DNA of 64,000 nucleotides, taken from positions 310,001 through 374,000 of the forward strand of contig NZ_BNBM01000002.1 of the NCBI RefSeq assembly GCF_014655715.1, read 5' to 3'. Source of the DNA: Streptomyces lanatus. GTDB taxonomy: Bacteria; Actinomycetota; Actinomycetes; Streptomycetales; Streptomycetaceae. Of the stretch, positions 8,140-16,407 are shown one piece after another; the first letter of the stretch is position 1, and each line of letters opens with the position of its first letter. The notes under the pieces are model-generated. The model saw only the letters and a program-made list of their open reading frames with translations. It ran no database searches and was not told the DNA's origin. A program made the translations under genes and the position numbers.

Positions 8140-9585
8140 ATGCCGGAGTTCAGCCCACGCCGCCGGATGCTGGTCCTCGCGATCTGCTGTATGAGCCTGC
8201 TGATCGTGAGCCTCGACACCACGGCCCTCAATGTCTCCCTGCCCGCGATGCAGCGCGACCTCGGCGCCAGCACCTCGGGGCTGCAGTGGACGATCGACGC
8301 CTACACCCTGGTCCTGGCCTCCCTGCTGATGCTGGCCGGCTCCACGGCGGACCGGATCGGCCGCAAACGGGTCTTCATGACCGGCCTGATCCTGTTCACC
8401 ATCGGCTCGGCCCTGTGCTCCGTCGCACCGACCCTCGACTCGCTGATCGTCTTCCGGATGGTGCAGGCGGTCGGCGGCTCCATGCTCAACCCGGTCGCGA
8501 TGTCGATCATCACCAACACCTTCACCGACCCGCGCGAGCGCGCACGGGCGATAGGCGTGTGGGGCGGCGTCGTAGGCATATCGATGGCCGCGGGACCGCT
8601 CGTCGGCGGTCTGCTCGTGGACGGGGTGGACTGGCGCGCGATCTTCTGGGTCAACCTTCCGGTGGGTCTGGCCGCCCTCCTGCTCACCCTCCGCTTCGTC
8701 CCCGAGTCCCGTGCGCCGAAGGCCCGCCGCCTCGACCCGGTCGGCCAGCTCCTGGTGATCGCCCTGTTCGGCTCCCTGACGTACGCGATCATCGAGGCGC
8801 CGAACGCCGGGTTCACGGCCGTCCTGCCGTTCGCGGTGATCGCGCTGGCGGCGCTGCTCGGCCTTCTCTGGTACGAGCCCCGTCGCGCCGAACCCCTCAT
8901 CGACCTGCGGTTCTTCCGGTCTGCGCCGTTCAGCGGGGCGACGGTGATCGCGATCGGGGCGTTCGCGGCGCTGGGCGGGTTCCTGTTCCTGTCGACGCTG
9001 TATCTGCAGAACGTACGCGGCCTCGACGCCCTGCACGCCGGCCTGTGGATGCTGCCGATGGCGACGCCGATGTTCCTGTGCGCGCCGCTGTCCGGACGGC
9101 TGGTGGGGAGCCGTGGGCCCCGGCTGCCGCTGCTGGTGGCGGGCCTCGCGATGACGACCAGCTGTGCGCTGTTCGCCGTCTTCGAGGCGGAGACGTCCAA
9201 TGTCACGCTGCTGCTCGGGTACGTGCTCTTCGGCATCGGGTTCGGGTTCGTGAACGCGCCGATCACCAATACGGCGGTGTCGGGGATGCCGCGGGCCCAG
9301 GCCGGGGTGGCGGCCGCCGTCGCCTCCACCAGTCGTCAGTTGGGGCAGACGCTGGGGGTCGCGGTGATCGGGGCCGTGTTGGCTTCCGGGGTGGGGGCGT
9401 CGTCGTACAAGGAGTCGTTCGTGGCCGCGGCGGGGCCGGGGTGGTGGGTGCTCACGGGGTGTGGGCTGCTGGTTCTCGTGGCGGGGCTGGTCACGAGTGG
9501 GACGTGGGCGCGGGGTACGGCTGAGCGGGCGGCTGATTTGCTGGAGTCGGGTGAGCTTCGCAAGGCGTCTCGGGTGGTTGCGTAG
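8140..9585 (+). CDS. MFS multidrug exporter, DHA2 (14-TM) family
   Basis: A 481-residue proton-driven exporter of the EmrB/QacA group. The first helix reads LVLAICCMSLLIVSLDTTAL with the DHA2 motif LDTTALNVSLPAM; motif A appears as GSTADRIGRKRVF and motif C as WGGVVGISMAAGPLVGG. About fourteen hydrophobic segments are present. The upstream sequence TTAGTTAGGCGTACTAT (8118-8134) contains a short dyad just before the start codon and is a plausible operator for a MarR-type regulator not present in the window. There is little room for a leader, and no strong ribosome site is visible. The substrate is unknown. Confidence 0.9.
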   Translation: MPEFSPRRRMLVLAICCMSLLIVSLDTTALNVSLPAMQRDLGASTSGLQWTIDAYTLVLASLLMLAGSTADRIGRKRVFMTGLILFTIGSALCSVAPTLDSLIVFRMVQAVGGSMLNPVAMSIITNTFTDPRERARAIGVWGGVVGISMAAGPLVGGLLVDGVDWRAIFWVNLPVGLAALLLTLRFVPESRAPKARRLDPVGQLLVIALFGSLTYAIIEAPNAGFTAVLPFAVIALAALLGLLWYEPRRAEPLIDLRFFRSAPFSGATVIAIGAFAALGGFLFLSTLYLQNVRGLDALHAGLWMLPMATPMFLCAPLSGRLVGSRGPRLPLLVAGLAMTTSCALFAVFEAETSNVTLLLGYVLFGIGFGFVNAPITNTAVSGMPRAQAGVAAAVASTSRQLGQTLGVAVIGAVLASGVGASSYKESFVAAAGPGWWVLTGCGLLVLVAGLVTSGTWARGTAERAADLLESGELRKASRVVA

Positions 9586-9606
9586 CGGCGGAGCTGCATA
9601 TTCAAC

Positions 9607-10485
9607 TCAGCCCCGCGCCCCTTTGAGGGCGATCTCCTGCAGCTTCTTGAGACGCTCTGCCGACTCCTCATCCGCCGGCACATACGTCACCATCCGCGGC
9701 CCCACCTCCGGGCTCAACCACAAGTCGGTGTGATCGACCACGAGTCGACCCACGTACCGGTTGAGGAACTCCTTGCGCTTGCTGCGGTGGGACACCACCT
9801 CATGTCGCTCCCACACCTCGCGGAACTGGGGGGACTCCGTGCGAAGTCGCTTGAGGAGCATCTTCCAGGCGGGCTCGCCGAGGTGGCCGGCCATGGCGGC
9901 GCGGAAGCGGGCGGCCATGAGGCGTTGGGTCTCGCCGAGGTGCACGATCGAGGACTGCCAGTCCTGGTTGGTGTAGGAGAGGATCATGCAGTTGCGGTCC
10001 TCGGGCGGCACCGTCTCCAGGTCGCAGAGCAGCAGGCCGTACGTGCGGTTGTGGGCGAGGATGTCGTACCGGCTGTTCTGGAGGCACGCCGGATACGGCT
10101 CCAGCTGTTCCAGTACGGCCCGCATCGCGGGTGTCACCGACGGGCAGGTCGTGGCCGGTGTCGGGTCCACCGCGCCGGCCAGCTGGAAGAGGTGGGAGCG
10201 CTCGCTGGGGTCGAGCATCAGGGTGCGGGCGAGGGCGTCGAGGACCTGGACGGAGACCTGGATGTCACGGGCCTGTTCGAGCCAGGTGTACCAGGTGACG
10301 CCGACCGCGGAGAGCTGGGCGACCTCCTCGCGGCGCAGGCCGGGGGTGCGGCGTCGGCGGCCGCGGGGCAGGCCGACCTGCTCGGGGGTGAGGTGCTCGC
10401 GGCGGTGGCGCAGGAAGGCGGCGAGTTCATGGCGCCGGATCTCCGAGGCTGCCGTGGGGCGAGAGGTCACCGTTTCCTGGGCCAT
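9607..10485 (-). CDS. HTH regulator with MmyB-like ligand domain
   Basis: A 292-residue XRE-type regulator. The N-terminal helix-turn-helix (LAAFLRHRREHL to about residue 85, including LRREEVAQLSAVGVTWYTWLEQ) is followed by the MmyB-like sensor domain (about 105-275), which in this family binds fatty-acid-like or other hydrophobic ligands. GGAGG is only 1 nt from an ATG at 10494, so I prefer ATG at 10485 with 10-nt spacing. The gene is divergent from the MFS exporter at 10596, the usual arrangement in Streptomyces, and probably represses it through the dyads at 10519-10564. Confidence 0.9.
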   Translation of the reverse strand: MAQETVTSRPTAASEIRRHELAAFLRHRREHLTPEQVGLPRGRRRRTPGLRREEVAQLSAVGVTWYTWLEQARDIQVSVQVLDALARTLMLDPSERSHLFQLAGAVDPTPATTCPSVTPAMRAVLEQLEPYPACLQNSRYDILAHNRTYGLLLCDLETVPPEDRNCMILSYTNQDWQSSIVHLGETQRLMAARFRAAMAGHLGEPAWKMLLKRLRTESPQFREVWERHEVVSHRSKRKEFLNRYVGRLVVDHTDLWLSPEVGPRMVTYVPADEESAERLKKLQEIALKGARG

Positions 10486-10518
10486 GGTCGTCATGCCTCC
10501 AGCGTGCCTCGCTCCGGA

Positions 10519-10564
10519 ACCTGTTTCCAGGTGGTTCTGCTACCAGGATAAGAACACTCTGGTA
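10519..10564. promoter_or_regulatory. Two dyads between MmyB regulator and exporter
   Basis: ACCTG-4-CAGGT lies at 10519-10532 and TACCAG-12-CTGGTA at 10541-10564, within a 110-bp divergent promoter region. The larger dyad encloses GATAAGAA, a fair -10 region for the exporter. They are the natural operator candidates for the adjacent regulator. Confidence 0.55.
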
Positions 10565-10595
10565 CCCCCCTGAGGAAGCCCGCAGGCTCGTCACT

Positions 10596-12023
10596 GTGAC
10601 CGAAACCATCACTGCGCACAAGACCGGCACCGCCGCGGCACCACCCTCGCTCGGCGGCCTCGGCCTCTTCACGGTGCTGCTAGCGGCGGCACTTCCTCTC
10701 ATCGACTTCTTCATCGTCAATGTGGCCCTGCCCACCATCGGCCATGACCTCGCGGCGAGCGAGGCCGTGCTCGAACTGGTCGTCGCGGGCTACGGGTTGG
10801 CGTACGCCGTGCTGCTCGTCCTCGGCGGGCGGCTCGGAGACCTGTTCGGCCGGCGTCGGCTGTTCCTCGGCGGTATGGCGGCGTTCGGGCTGACCTCGCT
10901 GGCGTGCGGTCTCGCGCCCAGCGCGTGGACCCTTGTCGCGGCGCGGGTCGCGCAGGGCGCGGCGTCGGCGGCGATGCTGCCGCAGGTGCTCGCCACCATC
11001 CAGGCGGCGACCAGCGGCCCGCGCCGCGCGAAGGCCATGGGCCTGTACGGCGCCACCGCCGGGCTGTCGATGGTCGCGGGGCAGATCCTCGGCGGCGTCC
11101 TGGTCGCGGCGGACATCTGGGGCACCGGCTGGCGCTCGGTGTTCCTGGTGAACGTGCCCGTCGTCCTCGTCGGCCTGTTCCTCGCCGCCCGCGCGGTCCC
11201 GGAGACCCGCTCCCAGCACCCGGAGCCGCTCGACGGCCCCGGCACGGTCCTGCTCGCCGCCGCCCTGCTCACGCTGCTGGCCCCGCTCACCGAGGGCCGG
11301 GCGGCGGGCTGGCCGCTGTGGACGTGGCTGTCGCTGGCGGCGTTCCCGCTGGTGGCGTGGGCGTTCTACACGGTGGAGCGCAGGGCGGACCGGGCGGGCC
11401 GTACGCCCCTCGTACCGCCGAGCCTGTTCGGACTGCTGTCCCTGCGTCGCGGTCTGCTGCTGATCGTGCCGTTCTCGATCGGCTTCAGCGGCTTCATGTT
11501 CGTGATCGCGGTGGCGTTGCAGCAGGGGGCGGGGCTCGGTCCGGTCGGAGCGGGCCTTGCACTCGTACCGATGGCGGTGGCGTTCTTCTGCGTCTCGCTG
11601 GCCGGTCCTCGGCTGGTGGCCCGGTTCGGCACCCGGGTGGTGACCGCGGGTGCGGCGATCCAGGCGGTGGGCGTGGGTCTGATCGCCGTGGCCGCCTGGC
11701 GTTCCTGGCCGGGCCTCGGTCTCCTCGAACTGCTCCCCGGTGCGGCGATCGCCGGCGCGGGCCAGGCCCTGCAACTCCCCGTGGTCTTCCGGATCGTGCT
11801 GTCCGAGGTGCCGCCGGCCAGGGCGGGCGTGGGCAGCGGGGTGATGATCACGACCCAGCAGTCGGCGCTGGCGCTGGGTGTGGCGACCCTGGGCACGCTG
11901 TTCCTGTCCCTGGCCGGCGGGGTGGGCATGCGGGACGCCCTGGTGACGACGCTGCTGGTCCAGTTGGCCGGGGTGGCGCTGACGGGTCTGCTCAGCCTGC
12001 GACTGCCGCGCACGATCGCCTGA
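10596..12023 (+). CDS. MFS multidrug exporter, DHA2 (14-TM) family
   Basis: A 475-residue 14-helix exporter. Helix 1 holds LPLIDFFIVNVALPTIGHDL, motif A reads GGRLGDLFGRRRLFLGG, and motif C reads GATAGLSMVAGQILGG. It starts with GTG and reads away from the MmyB-type regulator, so it is likely induced when that regulator releases its operator. It shares only family-level features with the exporter at 8140, so I see no sign of a recent duplication. The substrate is unknown; small lipophilic compounds or antibiotics are typical. Confidence 0.9.
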   Translation: MTETITAHKTGTAAAPPSLGGLGLFTVLLAAALPLIDFFIVNVALPTIGHDLAASEAVLELVVAGYGLAYAVLLVLGGRLGDLFGRRRLFLGGMAAFGLTSLACGLAPSAWTLVAARVAQGAASAAMLPQVLATIQAATSGPRRAKAMGLYGATAGLSMVAGQILGGVLVAADIWGTGWRSVFLVNVPVVLVGLFLAARAVPETRSQHPEPLDGPGTVLLAAALLTLLAPLTEGRAAGWPLWTWLSLAAFPLVAWAFYTVERRADRAGRTPLVPPSLFGLLSLRRGLLLIVPFSIGFSGFMFVIAVALQQGAGLGPVGAGLALVPMAVAFFCVSLAGPRLVARFGTRVVTAGAAIQAVGVGLIAVAAWRSWPGLGLLELLPGAAIAGAGQALQLPVVFRIVLSEVPPARAGVGSGVMITTQQSALALGVATLGTLFLSLAGGVGMRDALVTTLLVQLAGVALTGLLSLRLPRTIA

Positions 12024-12167
12024 GGGCCTGATCGAGTTGTGAGGGTGTGGCCACAGGTTGGTCAACGCGCCGGGGAAGAGTCCCTGTTGATGTTGGTCTT
12101 GCTGCACACTCCTTGCTGCGCAAAGGCCGCGCACACAGACTCGATGTCCTCGGACGCTGGAGGCGTC

Positions 12168-12389
12168 ATGCTGGAGATCAACACGAGCAAGGTGACCCGC
12201 TGGGACCACCACGGACGCGAACATGTCGTCCGGGTGGTCCGCAAGGGCACGCAACGCACGGTCAGATGTGAGACCTGTGGCTGGCGCAAGGGCGCGCAGT
12301 TCCTGCCGTGGCTGAAGGCGGAGGAGCATCTGGCGGAGGCCCACCAGGCGACGGTGGACCCGGCCGAGGCGCCGCAGTCCGACGGATGA
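12168..12389 (+). CDS. Small conserved hypothetical with CxxC motif
   Basis: A 73-residue cytoplasmic protein starting MLEINTSKVTRWDHHGREHV. It has one CETCGWR motif (half of a zinc ribbon or thiol site) and a basic centre, VVRKGTQRTVR. I chose ATG at 12168 because GGAGG lies 4 nt upstream; the longer open frame back to 12039 has no ribosome site. Its stop overlaps the start of the acetyltransferase (ATGA). I do not recognise a function; nucleic-acid binding would fit the charge but is speculation. Confidence 0.7.
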   Translation: MLEINTSKVTRWDHHGREHVVRVVRKGTQRTVRCETCGWRKGAQFLPWLKAEEHLAEAHQATVDPAEAPQSDG

Positions 12390-13033
12390 CGCACAGGATG
12401 ACCCACGGCATGACGCACATCCGCCGCTACCGCCCCGCCGACCGCGAGGCCGTCGAGGACATCTGCGTCCGCACCGCGCACGAGGGCGGTGACAGCCGGC
12501 CGCACTACCGGGACCCCGCCGTCTTCCCGGCGACCTTCGCGATCCCGTACGCCGTCCTGGAGCCGGACCTGGCGTTCGTGCTGGACGACGGGGAGGGGCG
12601 GGCGGTCGGCTATGTCGTGGGCGCCGCGGACACCCCGCGTTTCGTGACGGCGTTCCGCACGAGGTGGCTGCCGTCCGTCACCGACCGCCATCCCCCGCCG
12701 GCCGGACCACCCCGCACGCCGGACGAGGAGATGGCCGGGCTGCTGCACCACCCGGAGCGGATGCTGGTCCCGGAGGTCGCCGCCTACCCGGCCCACCTCC
12801 ACATCGACCTGCTGCCCGACCGCCAGGGCCGGGGCCACGGCCGCGAGCTGATGCGCACCCTGCTACAAGCTCTCGGGGACAGGAACGTCCCGGCCGTCCA
12901 CCTGTCGATGGTCACGGCCAACAAGCCCGCGCGGGCGTTCTACGACCGCCTCGGCTTCCACGAGATACCCGTCCCCGCCCCGGGCCCGGTCACCTACCTC
13001 GGCCGCACGACGGACGAACTCGACGCCCTTTGA
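12386..13033 (+). CDS. GNAT family N-acetyltransferase
   Basis: A 215-residue acetyltransferase that would move an acetyl group from acetyl-CoA to an amine. IRRYRPADREAVEDICVRTA opens the fold; the acetyl-CoA loop is DLLPDRQGRGHGRELM near residue 140, followed by VHLSMVTANKPARAFYDRLGF. The size and insert resemble the O-GlcNAcase-associated GNAT group, though no hydrolase is attached. The ATG overlaps the stop of the preceding small gene. Three in-frame ATGs lie within 24 bp (12386, 12398, 12410); the first gives coupling. The substrate is unknown. Confidence 0.85.
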   Translation: MTHRMTHGMTHIRRYRPADREAVEDICVRTAHEGGDSRPHYRDPAVFPATFAIPYAVLEPDLAFVLDDGEGRAVGYVVGAADTPRFVTAFRTRWLPSVTDRHPPPAGPPRTPDEEMAGLLHHPERMLVPEVAAYPAHLHIDLLPDRQGRGHGRELMRTLLQALGDRNVPAVHLSMVTANKPARAFYDRLGFHEIPVPAPGPVTYLGRTTDELDAL

Positions 13034-13037
13034 CGGC

Positions 13038-13637
13038 TCAGTGGCGGGCCCGCAACCCCCGCAGCAACAGATCCACAAGCGCCTCGAACTCCGCCTCCAC
13101 ACCAGGCCGTTCCCACTCCCTGGCGTAATGCGGGTCGTGGAAGCGGTCCGTCGCTCGGAAGAGGGCGCCCGCGGTGACGGCCGGGTCGTCAGCGGTGAAG
13201 GCGCCCGCGGACACGCCCGCGCGGACGATCTCGGTGAGCTGGCCGGTGAGTTCGGCAAGGTGCTCGCTGACGACGGTCTCGGCGGTCTCCGTGGTCAGCA
13301 CCGAGTACGTGGCGAAGAGCTCCGGATCGTCGAACGCCTTGCGGCGCTTGGCGGCGAACAGTGCCGCGAGCCATTCGCGCACCCGCGTCTCCGGGTCCAG
13401 GTCGGCCGCCGCGACGATCCCCGCCAGCACCCCCGTCGTCCGGTCCAGCCACCGCTTCGTCACCGCTTCCCGCAGCGCGGCCTTGGTGCGGAAGTGCCGG
13501 TAGACGCTGCCATGGCTGACGCCGAGCGCGCGGGCCACGTCGACCACGGTGGCCTTGGCCGGGCCGTGGCGGCGCAGCACCTCCTCGGTGGCTTCGAGGA
13601 TGCGCTCGGCGGTCAGGGTCTGGGAGGTCGGTGGCAT
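13038..13637 (-). CDS. TetR family transcriptional regulator
   Basis: A 199-residue TetR repressor. The DNA-binding domain at residues 8-55 contains ILEATEEVLRRHG and DVARALGVSHGSVYRHFRTK; the remainder is a helical ligand pocket. It lies 29 bp downstream of the aldo-keto reductase gene on the same strand, so the pair is probably one autoregulated unit. The perfect 8-bp-arm dyad upstream of the reductase (14697-14718) is the most likely binding site. The inducer is unknown. Confidence 0.9.
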   Translation of the reverse strand: MPPTSQTLTAERILEATEEVLRRHGPAKATVVDVARALGVSHGSVYRHFRTKAALREAVTKRWLDRTTGVLAGIVAAADLDPETRVREWLAALFAAKRRKAFDDPELFATYSVLTTETAETVVSEHLAELTGQLTEIVRAGVSAGAFTADDPAVTAGALFRATDRFHDPHYAREWERPGVEAEFEALVDLLLRGLRARH

Positions 13638-13666
13638 GCCCTAGACCGTACCTGGCAGGGGGCTGG

Positions 13667-14668
13667 TCACTTGCTGCCCAGGTGGGCCATCAGCGGGGCC
13701 GGGTAGCGGTCGCCGGCCGCCGCGTCCGCCGGGACCGCCTGCTCGATCGCCGCGAGGTCGGCGGCGTCCAGCGTGACGTCCAGCGCGCCCAGCGACTCGT
13801 CGAGCCGCTCGCGGGTGCGGGCGCCGACCAGCGGCACGATGTCCTCGCCCCGGGAGAGCACCCAGGCGATGGCGATCTGCGCGACGGAGACGCCCTTCTG
13901 TCCGGCGATCTTCCGCAGCGCCTCGACGAGGTCGAGGTTGTGCCGGAGGTTGTCGCCCTGGAAGCGGGGCGAGTGCGCCCGGAAGTCGTTGGCGGCGAGC
14001 TGCCGGTCATGGGTGAAGTGCCCGGAGATCAGGCCGCGCGACAGGACGCCGTACGCGGTGATGGAGATGCCCAGCTCACGGGTGGTCGGGAGGACCGAAT
14101 CCTCGATGCCCCGGGAGATGAGCGAGTACTCGATCTGGAGGTCGGAGATGGGGGCCGTCGCGGCGGCCCGGCGGATGATGTCGGCGCCCACCTCACTCAG
14201 CCCGACATGGCGGACGTACCCCTTCTCGATCAGTTCCGAGATCGCGCCGACCGTCTCCTCGATCGGTACGTCGGGGTCGAGCCGGGCGATCCGGTAGACG
14301 TCGATGTGGTCGACGCCGAGGCGCTGCAGCGAGTACGCGGCGAAGTTCTTCACGGCGGCGGGTCGGCCGTCGTAGCCGGCCCACTCGCCGTCCGGGGAGC
14401 GCAGGGCGCCGAACTTCACGCTGGTCAGGGCCTGTTCGCGCAGGGCGGCGGGCGCGGTGCGCAGGGCCTCGCCGATCAGCATCTCGTTGTGCCCCATGGC
14501 GTAGAAGTCGCCGGTGTCGAGCAGGGTCACGCCCGCTTCCAGGGCGGCGTGGACGGTGGCGATCGACTCGGCCCGGTCCGCGCCGCCGTAGAGCGCGGAC
14601 ATGCCCATGCAGCCGAGGCCGAGGGCGGAGACCTGGGGGCCGGTGGTTCCGAGGGTGCGGGTTTGCAT
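13667..14668 (-). CDS. Aldo/keto reductase
   Basis: A 333-residue NADPH-dependent oxidoreductase with the AKR TIM barrel. Visible elements: LGTTGPQVSALGLGCMGMSA, catalytic Asp and Tyr in LLDTGDFYAMGHNE, Lys in SVKFGALRSP, HIDVYRIARLDP, SEVGADIIRRA, and the cofactor segment IVPLVGARTRERLDESLGAL. ATG at 14668 is favoured over 14674 because GGAGG then has a 7-nt spacer. It is followed by the TetR gene. Members of this group reduce small aldehydes and ketones; the specific substrate is not evident. Confidence 0.9.
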   Translation of the reverse strand: MQTRTLGTTGPQVSALGLGCMGMSALYGGADRAESIATVHAALEAGVTLLDTGDFYAMGHNEMLIGEALRTAPAALREQALTSVKFGALRSPDGEWAGYDGRPAAVKNFAAYSLQRLGVDHIDVYRIARLDPDVPIEETVGAISELIEKGYVRHVGLSEVGADIIRRAAATAPISDLQIEYSLISRGIEDSVLPTTRELGISITAYGVLSRGLISGHFTHDRQLAANDFRAHSPRFQGDNLRHNLDLVEALRKIAGQKGVSVAQIAIAWVLSRGEDIVPLVGARTRERLDESLGALDVTLDAADLAAIEQAVPADAAAGDRYPAPLMAHLGSK

Positions 14669-14696
14669 CGTCATGCCTCCACCATGCCCTAACAGC

Positions 14697-14718
14697 TGAC
14701 AGATTTCAATATCTGTCA
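14697..14718. promoter_or_regulatory. Dyad operator upstream of aldo/keto reductase
   Basis: TGACAGAT and ATCTGTCA form a perfect 8-bp inverted repeat with a 6-nt spacer. It sits 29 bp before the reductase start codon, with a further TGACA element nearby on the same strand. The position suits repression by the co-transcribed TetR protein. Confidence 0.65.
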
Positions 14719-14757
14719 TTCCATACTTGTCAGCGCGCCTCACGCGGCCATCTCAAT

Positions 14758-14792
14758 GTGGTCCAGACCTATTGACGAGAGGTCTGGACCAC
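14758..14792. promoter_or_regulatory. DasR-like (dre) inverted sites of chitinase promoter
   Basis: GTGGTCCAGACCT and AGGTCTGGACCAC make a perfect 13-bp inverted repeat around a 9-nt spacer. Each arm contains a 12-mer matching 10 of 12 positions of the dre core TGGTCTAGACCA bound by the GlcNAc-responsive repressor DasR. The spacer contains TTGACG (14772-14777), a good -35 box, so a bound repressor would block the chitinase promoter. TGGTCCAGACCT elements are known at Streptomyces chitinase promoters. Confidence 0.75.
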
Positions 14793-14847
14793 GAGCACTG
14801 TCATGCCTACGACATCGCCCGCCCCGACCCCCACCGGGAGGCCCCGT

Positions 14848-15894
14848 ATGCTCCGCCGCGCCCTCAGCCTGCTCACCGCGGCACTGGCGACCGCCTGTCT
14901 CACCCAGCTCCCCGCCGCATCCCCCGCGTCCGCCGCCGACACCTGCGCCGTCAAGTCCAAGCCGTCCGGCAAGGTCCTCCAGGGCTACTGGGAGAACTGG
15001 GACGGCGCCGCCAACGGCGTCCACCCGCCCTTCGGCTGGACCCCGATCACCGACTCCCGCATGGCGGCGCACGGCTACAACGTGATCAACGCGGCCTTCC
15101 CGGTCATCCGCTCCGACGGAACGGCACTCTGGGAGGACGGCATGGACAGCGGGGTGAAGGTGGCAACCCCCGCGGAGATGTGCGCGGCGAAGGCCTCCGG
15201 CCAGACGATCCTGATGTCCATCGGCGGCGCCACGGCCGGCATCGACCTCAACTCGACCGCCGTCGCGGACAAGTTCGTCGCGACGATCGTCCCGATCCTG
15301 AAGAAGTACAACTTCGACGGCATAGACATCGACATCGAGACCGGCCTGACGGGCAGCGGCAACATCGCCCAACTCTCCACGTCCCAGGCCAACTTGATCC
15401 GCATCATCGACGGAATCCTCGCCCAGATGCCATCGAACTTCGGCCTGACCATGGCCCCGGAGACGGCCTACGTCACCGGCGGCAGCGTCACCTACGGCTC
15501 GATCTGGGGCGCCTACCTCCCCGTCATCAAGAAGTACGCCGACAACGGCCGCCTGTGGTGGCTGAACATGCAGTACTACAACGGCAGCATGTACGGCTGC
15601 TCCGGCGACTCCTACTCCGCCGGAACCGTCGAGGGCTTCACCGCCCAGACCGACTGCCTCAACAAGGGTCTCGTCATTCAAGGTACGACGATCAAGGTGC
15701 CGTACGACAAGCAGGTCCCCGGCCTGCCCGCCCAGTCGGGCGCGGGCGGCGGCTACATGTCACCGTCCCTCGTCGCCCAGGCCTGGCGGCACTACGGCAG
15801 CTCGCTCAAGGGCCTGATGACCTGGTCGATCAACTGGGACGGTTCGAAGAACTGGACCTTCGGCGACAACGTGAAGTCACTGCAGGGCCGTTGA
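14848..15894 (+). CDS. Secreted GH18 chitinase
   Basis: A 348-residue secreted chitinase. A Sec signal (MLRRALSLLTAALATACL, cleaved after PASA near residue 30) leads directly into the GH18 barrel, with no chitin-binding module. Family signatures are VLQGYWENWDG, ILMSIGGATAGID and the catalytic FDGIDIDIE near residue 165, plus MTWSINWDG at the end. The start ATG has GGGAGG 6 nt upstream, better than ATG at 14803. It would cut chitin to chito-oligosaccharides outside the cell. The dre-like inverted repeat just upstream predicts induction by GlcNAc through DasR. It matches the single-domain chitinase I remember next to glyS in S. coelicolor. Confidence 0.95.
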   Translation: MLRRALSLLTAALATACLTQLPAASPASAADTCAVKSKPSGKVLQGYWENWDGAANGVHPPFGWTPITDSRMAAHGYNVINAAFPVIRSDGTALWEDGMDSGVKVATPAEMCAAKASGQTILMSIGGATAGIDLNSTAVADKFVATIVPILKKYNFDGIDIDIETGLTGSGNIAQLSTSQANLIRIIDGILAQMPSNFGLTMAPETAYVTGGSVTYGSIWGAYLPVIKKYADNGRLWWLNMQYYNGSMYGCSGDSYSAGTVEGFTAQTDCLNKGLVIQGTTIKVPYDKQVPGLPAQSGAGGGYMSPSLVAQAWRHYGSSLKGLMTWSINWDGSKNWTFGDNVKSLQGR

Positions 15895-16407
15895 TCCCGG
15901 CGCACGCAGGTCGAGGACATAGCGGTCGAGCAACGTCCCGTCCTCGGTGAACCGTTGCCCGCCGGGCGCGAACCCGGCCCGGCGGGCGACGGCGGCGGAC
16001 GCTGCGTTGCCCGGCTCCACCTGGATCACCGCCCCGCTCACGCCCTCACCGGCCGCGTACCGGCAGACCAGGAGGACGGCCCGGGTGGCGAGCCCCCGCC
16101 CCCGCCACGCCGGATAGAGCCCGTAGGCGACATTGACCTGCCCCCGGGTGAGCCCCTCCGCCGCGAAACGCAGATCGATGGTGCCCGCGAGCGTCTCACC
16201 GACGCCCACCCGGATCCCGAACGCACGCAGCGAACCGCCCGCCGCCCACTGCTCCCCGCAGTGCCGGATATAGGCGTCGACGCCCTCACGCGTACCGGGA
16301 CCGCCACTCAGCCAGCGGACCAACTGCTCGTCCTCACCCGCGAGATGGGCCTCGGCGTCGGCCGGGACCAGCGGGGAGAGGGCGATCACCCCGTCGGACA
16401 GCTTCAC
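15877..16407 (-). CDS. GNAT N-acetyltransferase (RimJ/RimL type)
   Basis: A 176-residue acetyltransferase of the ribosomal-protein-alanine acetyltransferase type. It begins MKLSDGVIALSPLVPADAEA; the acetyl-CoA loop is YPAWRGRGLATRAVLLVCR near residue 100, followed by IQVEPGNAASAAVARRAGF. Its ATG overlaps the stop of the upstream maltokinase-cap gene, so the two are co-translated. Its 3' end overlaps the convergent chitinase by 18 bp. The substrate is unknown. Confidence 0.88.
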   Translation of the reverse strand: MKLSDGVIALSPLVPADAEAHLAGEDEQLVRWLSGGPGTREGVDAYIRHCGEQWAAGGSLRAFGIRVGVGETLAGTIDLRFAAEGLTRGQVNVAYGLYPAWRGRGLATRAVLLVCRYAAGEGVSGAVIQVEPGNAASAAVARRAGFAPGGQRFTEDGTLLDRYVLDLRAPGSTALQ

